From contig CANFKS010000041.1 of the NCBI GenBank assembly GCA_947447625.1, forward strand, positions 1 to 35,076: DNA of 35,076 nt. Direction: 5' to 3'. The notes below the pieces were generated by a model. That model was not told where the DNA came from. It saw nothing but the letters and a program-made list of their open reading frames with translations, and did no database searches. This DNA comes from Rhodospirillales bacterium (GTDB lineage Bacteria; Pseudomonadota; Alphaproteobacteria; Acetobacterales; Acetobacteraceae). Shown in pieces: positions 7,478-14,256 of this stretch (positions are counted from its first letter, which is position 1; the number at the start of each line of letters is the position of its first letter). Both the position numbers and the translations under genes were made by a program.

Positions 7478-8723
7478 CAATATCCCCCTCAGCGGGGTGC
7501 GGCTGTGGGCTGACCTGATGGAGATCGCCACCATCGGCGGCACCGCGAAGGGGGGCTGCAACCGCCAGACGCTGACGGATCTGGACGGCGAGGGCCGCGC
7601 CTTGTTCCAGCGCTGGGGCGAGCAACTCGGCCTGACCCTCAGCGTGGATCGCATCGGCAACATGGTTTTCACCCGGCCGGGGCGCGACCCCTCGCGCAAG
7701 CCGATCGCCATCGGCAGCCATCTCGACACCCAGCCCACCGGGGGCAAGTTCGACGGCATCCTCGGCGTGCTGGCCGGGCTCGAACTGATGCGCGCTTTGC
7801 ACGAAGCCGGCGCCGAGACCGAGGCGCCGCTGGTGTTGATCAACTGGACCAATGAGGAGGGCGCCCGGTTTTCGCCGCCGATGATGGGCAGTGGCGCGGC
7901 GATGGGCATTTTCAGCGAGGACGAGGTGCTCGCCAAGCAGGACGCCGATGGCGCCGTGTTCGGCGACGAATTGCGCCGCATCGGCTGGCAGGGCAGTGCT
8001 GATCCGGCTGTTCTGCAGGGGCTTGGCGCCTATTTCGAACTCCATATCGAGCAGGGCAAGCAATTGGAGGATGAAGGCCTCGACCTTGGCGTCATCGTGC
8101 GGGCGGATGCGCAAAGCTGGTATGAGGTGACGATCGAGGGGGCGGAGTCGCATGGCGGCAGCGTGATGGCGGGTCGGCAGGACGCGATGATGGGCGCTGC
8201 CCCGTTGATTGCCGCCATTGAAGAGATCGCATTGTCCGCGATTGCGCCCGATGGCGAGCGCGGGCGCGGGACGGTCGGGCAACTCAGCGTCTATCCGTCA
8301 AGCCGCAATATCGCGCCGGGCCGGGTCTGGTTCAGCGTCGATACACGGCATGGCGACCCGGAGCGGCTGGCTTGGATGGGTGCGCAGATCAGGCACCGTG
8401 CTGCTGAAATCGCGGCGGCGCGCGGGTTGCACATCACGGTCGGCGATTTCTGGCATTCGCCGATGACCCCGTTTGCCCCTGATCTCGCCGAACATCTGCG
8501 CCAGGCCGCCCGCCGCCGCGGCTACCGTTTCAAGGACATGCCGACCGCGATCGGGCATGATGCGGTCTATATGGCGCGGCGCGTGCCGGCGGTGATGCTG
8601 TTCTGCCCGTGCCATGGCGGTGTCAGCCACAACGAGGCCGAAAGCATCACGCCGGCCTGGGCCACGGCCGGGCTCGAAGTGCTGGCCGACGCGGTGCTGG
8701 CCGCGGCCAACGCCCCTGGCTGA
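7470..8723 (+). CDS. M20-family amidohydrolase (N-carbamoyl-L-amino-acid hydrolase / allantoate amidohydrolase type)
   Basis: 417 residues, the normal length for this hydantoinase/carbamoylase group. These dimeric, metal-dependent enzymes cleave N-carbamoyl amino acids, allantoate or ureidoglycine, releasing ammonia and carbon dioxide. Metal-site residues are visible: His84 and Asp86 in GSHLDTQPTGGKFDG, Asp95, the Glu129-Glu130 pair in NEEG, His192 in ELHIEQG and His387 in SHNEAE. The substrate cannot be told apart from sequence alone; no hydantoinase, allantoinase or ureidoglycolate gene is adjacent. The ATG overlaps the ftsH stop by 8 bp, so it looks like the last gene of the usp-ftsH unit, an unusual pairing of a catabolic enzyme with a membrane protease. 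Confidence 0.9.
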   Translation: MRDNIPLSGVRLWADLMEIATIGGTAKGGCNRQTLTDLDGEGRALFQRWGEQLGLTLSVDRIGNMVFTRPGRDPSRKPIAIGSHLDTQPTGGKFDGILGVLAGLELMRALHEAGAETEAPLVLINWTNEEGARFSPPMMGSGAAMGIFSEDEVLAKQDADGAVFGDELRRIGWQGSADPAVLQGLGAYFELHIEQGKQLEDEGLDLGVIVRADAQSWYEVTIEGAESHGGSVMAGRQDAMMGAAPLIAAIEEIALSAIAPDGERGRGTVGQLSVYPSSRNIAPGRVWFSVDTRHGDPERLAWMGAQIRHRAAEIAAARGLHITVGDFWHSPMTPFAPDLAEHLRQAARRRGYRFKDMPTAIGHDAVYMARRVPAVMLFCPCHGGVSHNEAESITPAWATAGLEVLADAVLAAANAPG

Positions 8724-8741
8724 GTGGGCTTCGTATCACGC

Positions 8742-8782
8742 TAGAGCGGGATGCCTTCTGATTGCGAAGGCATCCCGCTCTA
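8742..8782 (+). terminator. Perfect 17-bp hairpin after the M20 hydrolase gene
   Basis: TAGAGCGGGATGCCTTC (8742-8758) pairs perfectly with its complement at 8766-8782 around a 7-base loop, starting 18 bases after the hydrolase stop. No clean T-run follows (TAACTCTTTGTTTG), so termination would be weak or Rho-assisted. Part of the stem, TTAGAGCGGG, also forms the outer edge of the neighbouring repeat family, so this may be a repeat extension rather than a dedicated terminator. Confidence 0.55.
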
Positions 8783-8842
8783 ACTCTTTGTTTGATCGCC
8801 TGATGATTTTTGGTGGTTCCACCAAAAATCATCAGGCTCTAG
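8747..8842 (-). repeat. Palindromic intergenic repeat, copy A
   Basis: Read on the minus strand from 8842 this starts CTAGAGCCTGATGATTTTTG and ends in GAGTTAGAGCGGGAT. Its core is a 19-bp stem (8798-8816 with 8819-8837) around two bases. About 70 bp match copy B at 9741-9812 in the opposite orientation, apart from one loop base and a 2-3 base indel. The TAG stop of the peptidase gene (8839-8841) is made by the CTAG edge of this element. Confidence 0.85.
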
Positions 8843-9729
8843 TCATGGGCGGCGAGGAAGGTTTCCACCGCAGCAAGGCAGGCGGCGGGTTCCTCGACAT
8901 GGGGCATGTGGCTTGAGTTGGGGAAGATGTGCCAGCGGACATCGGGGATGTGATCGGCGAAGGGTTGAACGACGGCTGGGGTGGCTTCGTCGTGCTGGCC
9001 GGAGATCAGAAGGGTGTGGGCCTGGATGGCGGGGAGGCGGTCGATGATGGACCAGGTCTTGATGGTGCCGATGCAGTGGAATTCGCTGGGGCCGTTCATG
9101 GTGTGATAAACCGTCGGGTCGGCGGCGATGGCGGCGAAGCTGGCTTCGACTTCGGGGGGCCAGGGGACGCGGCAGACGTGACGATCATAGAAGACGCGGA
9201 CGGCAGCGTTGTAGGCGTCGCTGTCGGTCGTGCCGGCTGCTTCGTGGGCCAGGAGGGTGGATTGCACATCGGGCGGCAGGAGGGCCCGCAGTTTGTTGGC
9301 CTCCTGGAGCCAGAGTGCCATCGAGGCGGGGGAATTGGAGATGATGAGGCCGCGCAGGCCGGCGGGGCGGCGGACGGCGTGTTCGGCGGCGAGCATGCCG
9401 CCCCAGCTTTGGCCGAGGAGATGATAGCGGCTGGCGATGCCGAGATGGGCGAGGAGGCTGTCGAGTTCGTCGATGAACAGCGGGACCTGCCAGAAATCGG
9501 CCGCCTGGTCAGGCAGATGGGTTGAGTTGCCGACGCCGAGCTGGTCGTAGTGGATGACGGGGCGGCCGGTTTTGGCGAGTTCGGCGTAGCGCAGGAGGTA
9601 GTTGTGGGCAGCGCCGGGGCCGCCGTGGAGGATGACGAGGGGGGTGCGGCCGGAGGACAGGTCACCGGTGATGCGGTACCAGGTTTTCCAACCACGGAAA
9701 TCGGCGGTTCCGGTGAGGGTGGGCTGCAT
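8839..9729 (-). CDS. Proline iminopeptidase-family alpha/beta hydrolase
   Basis: 296 residues on the minus strand. The oxyanion motif HGGPG is at 35-39, the nucleophile Ser108 is in GQSWGG, the acid is Asp247 in GQHDEA and the catalytic His274 is in SSHMPHVE, giving a complete triad. This pattern fits the proline iminopeptidase / L-amino-acid amidase group (MEROPS S33), which removes N-terminal residues from small peptides or hydrolyses amino-acid amides. No signal peptide is seen, so it is probably cytoplasmic. The frame stays open upstream through a repeat, but homology begins at the ATG at 9729; the ribosome site is poor. The gene stands alone and is bracketed by inverted copies of one repeat, only 12 bp before its start and overlapping its stop. 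Peptidase versus amidase activity cannot be decided. Confidence 0.9.
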   Translation of the reverse strand: MQPTLTGTADFRGWKTWYRITGDLSSGRTPLVILHGGPGAAHNYLLRYAELAKTGRPVIHYDQLGVGNSTHLPDQAADFWQVPLFIDELDSLLAHLGIASRYHLLGQSWGGMLAAEHAVRRPAGLRGLIISNSPASMALWLQEANKLRALLPPDVQSTLLAHEAAGTTDSDAYNAAVRVFYDRHVCRVPWPPEVEASFAAIAADPTVYHTMNGPSEFHCIGTIKTWSIIDRLPAIQAHTLLISGQHDEATPAVVQPFADHIPDVRWHIFPNSSHMPHVEEPAACLAAVETFLAAHD

Positions 9730-9740
9730 GGTTGGGATTC

Positions 9741-9812
9741 CTAGAGCCTGATGATTTTTGGTGGAATCACCAAAAATCTGAATCAGGCGATCAAACAAAG
9801 AGTTAGAGCGGG
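9741..9812 (+). repeat. Palindromic intergenic repeat, copy B
   Basis: Begins CTAGAGCCTGATGATTTTTG, folds through GGTG-GAAT-CACC and continues to GAGTTAGAGCGGG. The hairpin has an 11-bp upper stem, a 3-base bulge and a lower GCCTGAT/ATCAGGC stem. It is inverted relative to copy A at 8747-8842; the two CTAG ends face each other across the peptidase gene. Confidence 0.85.
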
Positions 9813-10025
9813 TATCCGGATCGAATAGGGGGAGTTGCGGGGTTCTGCTGTCAGCCGCGGGTTCCGTCAAGGGGCAGGGAACAGGGGGGGAGGGGGCGCT
9901 TTGGCCGGCCGGATGGGCACTGGAGAGGCGGCTGCATGGGGGAGGAACGCGGATGATTTGACGCGATCGGGGGGGCAGCGTCACATTCGGGGCGCACGGC
10001 GGAAACGTGCCGGCGAGGGAAGGGG
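9813..10025. other. Intergenic stretch upstream of the D-aminoacylase gene
   Basis: About 210 bases between copy B of the repeat and the next start codon; with the repeat, 296 bases carry no gene. It is G-rich on the plus strand, including a GGGGGGGAGGGGG-like run near 9887-9897. No coding sequence or RNA gene is supported. A weak promoter candidate lies at 9958-9987. Confidence 0.6.
9958..9987 (+). promoter_or_regulatory. Weak sigma70-like promoter candidate
   Basis: TTGACG (9958-9963) is five of six to the -35 consensus. After a 17-base spacer, TCACAT (9981-9986) matches the -10 at only three of six. Transcription would start near 9993, 33 bases before the D-aminoacylase ATG. Confidence 0.35.
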
Positions 10026-11729
10026 ATGGCGATGGAACTGGATCTGGTGATCAGAGGCGGGATGGTTGTCGATGGGTCCGGGGGGGCGCCGTTCGAGGCT
10101 GATGTGGGGGTGGCCGGGGGGCGGATTGTGGCGGTGGGGGATGTGGCGGGGCGGGGGGTGGAGGAGATCGACGCGCGGGGCAGGATCGTGACGCCCGGGT
10201 TTGTCGATGTGCACACGCATTACGATGCGCAGGTGACGTGGGGCAACCATATCACGCCGTCGTCCTGGAATGGGGTGACGACGGTGTTGATCGGCAATTG
10301 CGGGGTGGGATTTGCGCCGTGTCTGCCGGAGCGGCGCAAGATGCTGGTCGAATTGATGGAGGGGGTGGAGGATATTCCCGAGGTGGTGTTGACCGAGGGG
10401 TTGCCGTGGAATTGGGAGAGTTTTCCCGAGTTTCTCGATGCGTTGGCGGCGCGGGGGTATGATGCGGATGTGGCGGCGCAGGTGCCGCATGCGGCGTTGC
10501 GGGTGCATGTGATGGGGGAGCGGGGGGCCAATCGGGAGCCGGCGACGGCGGCGGATCGGGCGGAGATGGCGCGGCTGGCGGGGGAGGGGATCCGGGCCGG
10601 GGCGTTGGGGTTTTCGACGTCAAGGACGTTGGCGCACAAGACGTTGGATGGGCGGCATACGCCGACGTTGCGGGCGGAGGAAAGCGAGTTGGCGGAGATC
10701 GCCGAGGCGTTGGGCGGGGGGTGGATGCAGGTGATTTCGGATTTCGAGGATGTCGATGCGGAATTCGCGATGTTGCGGCGTCTCGCGGCGGGGTCGGGGC
10801 GGGCGATGACGATTTCGTTGTTGCAGCGCGAGCAGCGGCCGGAGGCGTGGCGGCGAATTTTGGGGCATATCGAGGCCGCGAATGCGGCGGGGCAGCGGAT
10901 TTTGGGGCAGGTGATGGCGCGGCCGGTGGGGGTGATGCTCGGGTTCGAGATTTCGCAGAACCCGTTCATCGGGTGTCCGTCGTGGCAGGAGGTGGCGGGG
11001 CTGGGGTTTGCTCAGAAGATGGCGGTGTTGCGCGAGCCCGGATTTCGGGCGCGGCTTTTGGCGGAGCATACGAGCGATCCGAACTTGGCGCATCGGTTGA
11101 CGACGTGGGAGAAGATTTTTCCGATCGGGGAGACGCCGGATTATGAGCCGGCGCCGGAGGATAGTGTGGCGGCGCGGGCGGCGCGGGCCGGGATTGAGCC
11201 GGCGGCGATGGCTTATGATCTGCTGTTGGAGAAAGGGGGGCGGGCGATTCTCTATCGCCCGATCATCAATTATGCCGCGGGTGATCTTGGGGCGGTGCAG
11301 GAGATGATGCAGCATCCCAACACGATTATGGGGTTGGGGGATGGTGGGGCGCATGTGTCGATCATTTGCGATGCGTCGGCGCCGACGACGATGATTACGC
11401 ATTGGACGCGGGATCGCCGCCGCGGCGAGCGGTTGCCGCTGGAGTGGGTGATCCGGCGGTTGTCGCGGGACAATGCGGTGGCGTTGGGGTTGTTGGATCG
11501 GGGGTTGGTGGCGGTGGGGTGCAAGGCGGATCTGAATGTGATCGATTATGATCGGTTGCGGGCGCATGCGCCGGAGGTTCGGTATGATTTGCCGGCCGGG
11601 GGGCGTCGGTTGGTGCAGCGGACGGAGGGGTATGTGGCGACGGTGGTGTCGGGGGTGGTTGTCCGCCGCGACGGCGAGGCGACGGGTGCGCTGCCCGGCC
11701 GTTTGATCCGCGGCACGCGAACCGCATAA
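10026..11729 (+). CDS. D-aminoacylase / N-acyl-D-amino-acid deacylase family amidohydrolase
   Basis: 567 residues, slightly longer than characterised D-aminoacylases (about 480-500). The architecture is that of Amidohydro_3 metal hydrolases: a small beta-sandwich start ([17 protein letters not shown]), the metal motif HTH at 63-65 in [12 protein letters not shown], a GNCGVGFAP motif, a central TIM barrel and a C-terminal return to the sandwich ([14 protein letters not shown]). Expected activity is removal of the acyl group from N-acyl-D-amino acids, but related enzymes act on other cyclic or acylated amides, so the substrate is open. The ATG follows GAGGGAAGGGG. Codon use is extreme: between 11460 and 11519, 17 of 20 codons end in G and all five leucines are TTG. 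The TAA stop overlaps a hairpin repeat. It appears to be a single-gene unit. Confidence 0.88.
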   Translation: MAMELDLVIRGGMVVDGSGGAPFEADVGVAGGRIVAVGDVAGRGVEEIDARGRIVTPGFVDVHTHYDAQVTWGNHITPSSWNGVTTVLIGNCGVGFAPCLPERRKMLVELMEGVEDIPEVVLTEGLPWNWESFPEFLDALAARGYDADVAAQVPHAALRVHVMGERGANREPATAADRAEMARLAGEGIRAGALGFSTSRTLAHKTLDGRHTPTLRAEESELAEIAEALGGGWMQVISDFEDVDAEFAMLRRLAAGSGRAMTISLLQREQRPEAWRRILGHIEAANAAGQRILGQVMARPVGVMLGFEISQNPFIGCPSWQEVAGLGFAQKMAVLREPGFRARLLAEHTSDPNLAHRLTTWEKIFPIGETPDYEPAPEDSVAARAARAGIEPAAMAYDLLLEKGGRAILYRPIINYAAGDLGAVQEMMQHPNTIMGLGDGGAHVSIICDASAPTTMITHWTRDRRRGERLPLEWVIRRLSRDNAVALGLLDRGLVAVGCKADLNVIDYDRLRAHAPEVRYDLPAGGRRLVQRTEGYVATVVSGVVVRRDGEATGALPGRLIRGTRTA

Positions 11730-11767
11730 AAGTTTTTTGCTTCTTTTTTCAAAAAAGAAGCGCTTGC
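11728..11767 (+). repeat. AT-rich hairpin repeat, copy 1
   Basis: AAAAGTTTTTTGCTTC leads into a near-perfect palindrome, GCTTCTTTTTT (11739-11749) and AAAAAAGAAGC (11751-11761), with one central base. It begins inside the stop codon of the D-aminoacylase gene. An almost identical copy follows nuoN at 30102-30140. It may end transcription, but no T-run follows the stem on either strand. Confidence 0.8.
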
Positions 11768-11845
11768 TTTGATTGATGCTCGCTCAATAAAAATCTCTCC
11801 TCCGCCTGATCGAGAGCAATGCGGCGTTTTTTGATCGTGCGTCGG

Positions 11846-13252
11846 CTATTCCGAACTCTCATTTCTGCGTGGCCGGAACCAGGCGCCGCGGGCGATCGCG
11901 GTGGCGACGACCAGGCCGTAGATGACGAGGCCGGCGGTAAGGGCGGCAAAGACGGTCGCGAGGGAGTGGGTGCTGGCATAGGCGATCCAGCCGCCGCCCA
12001 CGGCGATGACAAGGCGGAGCATGCCGCCGAACAACGGCCAGAACAGGCGGCCGGCGCCTTGGGACGCGAAATAGAGGGACAGGCCGAGGCCGAAGAAGCC
12101 ATAGGCCGGGCCGACGATGCGCAGATAGGTCGTGCCGGTCGCGAGCATCTCCGGGTCCTGGCCGAAAAGGGAGAGCCAGGCATGGGGGGCGATGGCGGCG
12201 GCGAGGCCGATGATTTCGCACAGCACGAAGGCGATGCTGCCGCCGGTCAGCGCGATGCGGAGCGCCCGCGCGCGCTGCCCGGCGCCGATATTGGTGCCGA
12301 CGAGGGCGACCATGGGGGAGCCGAGACCGAAGACGACGGGGATCAGGAGGTATTCGAGGCGTGAGCCGGTGCCGTAGCCGGCAACGCCGTCGGGGCCGGC
12401 CGCGGTGCCGACGAGGGCGGTGGTCAGCGCCACGGTCAGGGTGGTTTGCAGGGTAGAAATGGTGCCAACGGCACCGATGCGCAGGATGTCGGCGAAGAAG
12501 GTCCAGCGCAGGCGGGCGCGGGTGGGGCGGACGATGCTGCGCCCGGCCAGGATGTAGGCCGCGAGGACGAGCAGGCTGAGCAGTGTGGTGATGACGACGG
12601 CGATGGCGCCGCCGGCAATGCCGAGCGCGGGGATCGGGCCGTAGCCGAAGATCATCAGGGGGGAGAGGGGGATGAGGAGCACGACGCCGAGGCATATGGC
12701 GGCCGAGGGGATCAGCATGTTGCCGGTGCCGCGAATGACGCTGGCGAGCGCATTCATCAGCCACATCAGCGGAATCGTGGCGAAGACGATGTTGGAATAG
12801 GTCAATGCCGCGGCAAGGGAACCGGCTTCGCCGCCCATGGCGCGGTACAGCGAGGTGCCGAAGGCAAGAAACAGAACGCCCACGAGGCTGCCGAGAGCGA
12901 GGTTGATGACAACGGCATGCAGCACGAGGGCGTTTGCGTCGTCGCGCCGCCCGGCGCCGAGGGCGCGGGCAACCGCCGACGAGATGCCGCCGCCAATGGC
13001 ACCGCCCGAGAGCATCTGCATCATCATGAAGCCCGGAAAGACGAGGGCCATGCCGGCCAGCGCATCGGTGCCGAGGCGGGCGACCCAGTAGGTTTCGATC
13101 AGGCCGGTGGCGGCCTGGGCGAGCATGACGAGGACGTTGGGCCAGGCCATCCGCAGCAGGGTGGGAATGATGGCCCCTTGCAGCAGCAGCCGGGTGCGCG
13201 GGTTCATGGACGGCGGGGCCGGCGCGCCGGGGACGGGCGCGGTCGCGCTCAT
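11846..13252 (-). CDS. MATE family efflux transporter
   Basis: 468 residues, strongly hydrophobic, with about 12 membrane helices in two similar halves. MATE proteins export cationic drugs, dyes or metabolites using a sodium or proton gradient. Typical opening sequence is seen (TLLRMAWPNVLVMLAQAATG, then IETYWVARLGTDALAGMALV), and the second half has the corresponding GLGSPMVALVGTNIGAGQ. The ATG at 13252 overlaps the thioesterase stop (ATGA), which supports this start over an internal ATG at codon 16. It is the last gene of the hxlR-thioesterase-MATE unit, so its expression is probably governed by the HxlR protein. The substrate cannot be read from sequence. It converges on the D-aminoacylase gene with about 115 bp between. 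Confidence 0.93.
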   Translation of the reverse strand: MSATAPVPGAPAPPSMNPRTRLLLQGAIIPTLLRMAWPNVLVMLAQAATGLIETYWVARLGTDALAGMALVFPGFMMMQMLSGGAIGGGISSAVARALGAGRRDDANALVLHAVVINLALGSLVGVLFLAFGTSLYRAMGGEAGSLAAALTYSNIVFATIPLMWLMNALASVIRGTGNMLIPSAAICLGVVLLIPLSPLMIFGYGPIPALGIAGGAIAVVITTLLSLLVLAAYILAGRSIVRPTRARLRWTFFADILRIGAVGTISTLQTTLTVALTTALVGTAAGPDGVAGYGTGSRLEYLLIPVVFGLGSPMVALVGTNIGAGQRARALRIALTGGSIAFVLCEIIGLAAAIAPHAWLSLFGQDPEMLATGTTYLRIVGPAYGFFGLGLSLYFASQGAGRLFWPLFGGMLRLVIAVGGGWIAYASTHSLATVFAALTAGLVIYGLVVATAIARGAWFRPRRNESSE

Positions 13253-13701
13253 GGTGCGGCGTCCAGGATGATGCAGGTGGTGCTGGCGGTGGCGACGAGT
13301 TTGCCGGCGGCATCCGTGACCCGGCCTTCGGCGACGGCGGAGCGGCGGCCCGCATGGACCACCTTGCCCTCGCCGCGCAGTTCGCCCGAGGCAGGGCCTG
13401 CGGCGCGGAGATAGTTCACCTTGATTTCGAGGGTGGTGTAGACCCGCCCGACCGGCAGCGTGGCGTGGACGGCGCAGCCCATGACGCTGTCGAGCAAAGT
13501 CGCAATGATCCCGCCATGGGTGGTGCCCATCGGATTGTTGTGGTGTTCGCTCGGCGTGAGAGCCATCACCACGCGGCCGTGTTCGGCCTCGGTCATGCGC
13601 AGACCGATCAGGGCAAGGGCCGGCGGGGGTTCGAGAGAGCCGTCGAGGAAGCCTTGCATGACAGCGAGGCCGGTGAGGCGGGTCAGGTCGGGATGATGCA
13701 T
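13249..13701 (-). CDS. PaaI-family hotdog-fold thioesterase
   Basis: 150 residues on the minus strand, the usual length for single-domain hotdog thioesterases. The signature NPMGTTHGGIIATLLDSVMG carries the HGG turn and the acidic residue of the central helix, followed by YTTLEIKVNYLRAA, the conserved strand. Relatives hydrolyse acyl- or aryl-CoA thioesters (phenylacetate or hydroxybenzoate derivatives), releasing CoA. The start at 13701 lies one base after the hxlR stop, and its stop overlaps the MATE start, so all three are one tightly coupled operon. A longer open frame upstream is out of step with the family and overlaps hxlR. The thioester substrate is not known; the pairing with a redox- or aldehyde-type regulator and an exporter suggests detoxification, which is inference. 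Confidence 0.9.
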   Translation of the reverse strand: MHHPDLTRLTGLAVMQGFLDGSLEPPPALALIGLRMTEAEHGRVVMALTPSEHHNNPMGTTHGGIIATLLDSVMGCAVHATLPVGRVYTTLEIKVNYLRAAGPASGELRGEGKVVHAGRRSAVAEGRVTDAAGKLVATASTTCIILDAAP

Positions 13702-13702
13702 G

Positions 13703-14158
13703 TCAGAGGCCTTCGATGGGGCAGGGCAGGACGGCGTAGCCGGGGCCGTCGACGGGCGCGTGCGTGCGGGGGTCAACCAGAACGGGATCGACGGCATGGC
13801 CGGTCCGCAGGTCGATGATCCGCATCGTGGAGGAGTCGGGCGGGAAGTGGCGGTTACCCCAGGCCAGCATGGCGAGGAGGACAGGGCGGAAGTCGCGGCC
13901 GCGGGCGGTAAGGATATACTCGTCACGGGGCGGGTGTTGGCTGTAGCGACGCCGCTCGAAGAGACCCGACCCGGTGAGGGCGGCAAGGCGCTTGGCAAGG
14001 ATGCCTGGCGCAATGCCCAGATTGTCCTGGAACTGCTCGAAGCGGGTGGCACCTTTGAAGGCGTCGCGCAGGATCAGCATGGACCACCATTCGCCGACAT
14101 GTTCGAGACTGCGGGCGATGGGGCAGGGCATGGCAGCGAAGGATTTGCGTTGGGTCAT
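13703..14158 (-). CDS. HxlR-family winged-helix transcriptional regulator
   Basis: 151 residues. The HxlR domain is clear: MPCPIARSLEHVGEWWSMLI, then the recognition region FEQFQDNLGIAPGILAKRLA and the wing ERRRYSQHPPRDEYILTARG. Cys12 in the CPIA motif is conserved in many members and in some senses electrophiles or oxidants. A C-terminal tail of about 45 residues extends past the usual domain. It begins the hxlR-thioesterase-MATE operon and is divergent from the M20 peptidase gene. Half-sites of TGTGA/TCACA lie 6-35 bases before its start, a plausible place for autoregulation. No clear ribosome site precedes the ATG; an alternative start is codon 10, directly before CPIA. Confidence 0.93.
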   Translation of the reverse strand: MTQRKSFAAMPCPIARSLEHVGEWWSMLILRDAFKGATRFEQFQDNLGIAPGILAKRLAALTGSGLFERRRYSQHPPRDEYILTARGRDFRPVLLAMLAWGNRHFPPDSSTMRIIDLRTGHAVDPVLVDPRTHAPVDGPGYAVLPCPIEGL

Positions 14159-14163
14159 CCCGG

Positions 14164-14193
14164 GTCACAGGTGGCTACTGTGATGATAGTCAC
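14164..14193. promoter_or_regulatory. Candidate operator: three TCACA/TGTGA half-sites
   Basis: TCACA (14164-14168), TGTGA (14178-14182) and TCACA (14189-14193) lie between hxlR and the divergent M20 gene. The last two make TGTGA-N6-TCACA, which equals the CRP-type core. The first two make the inverted pair TCACAG-N7-CTGTGA. Position just before hxlR suggests a repressor operator, but a CRP-family site is possible. Confidence 0.5.
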
Positions 14194-14256
14194 ACCGCGC
14201 GGCGGCTGGCGCAAGGGGGGCTTTCGCTCGGCAGCGCGGCGAGGCATAGTTTTGCG

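Noticed and set aside
5945-8282. Minus-strand frames of 678 and 433 residues opposite ftsH and the M20 hydrolase
   Set aside because: Antisense shadows of genes with complete catalytic motifs; no family resemblance.
9730-9984. Upstream extension of the peptidase frame
   Set aside because: It merely translates the palindromic repeat and intergenic DNA; homology begins at the ATG at 9729.
11772-11788. ATTGA-N7-TCAAT as another FNR-type or TetR-type site
   Set aside because: Spacing is one base too long for FNR, and it lies between convergent gene ends where no promoter is expected.
12446-13414. 322-residue plus-strand frame opposite the MATE and thioesterase genes
   Set aside because: Gly/Glu/Asp-rich low-complexity translation typical of an antisense frame.
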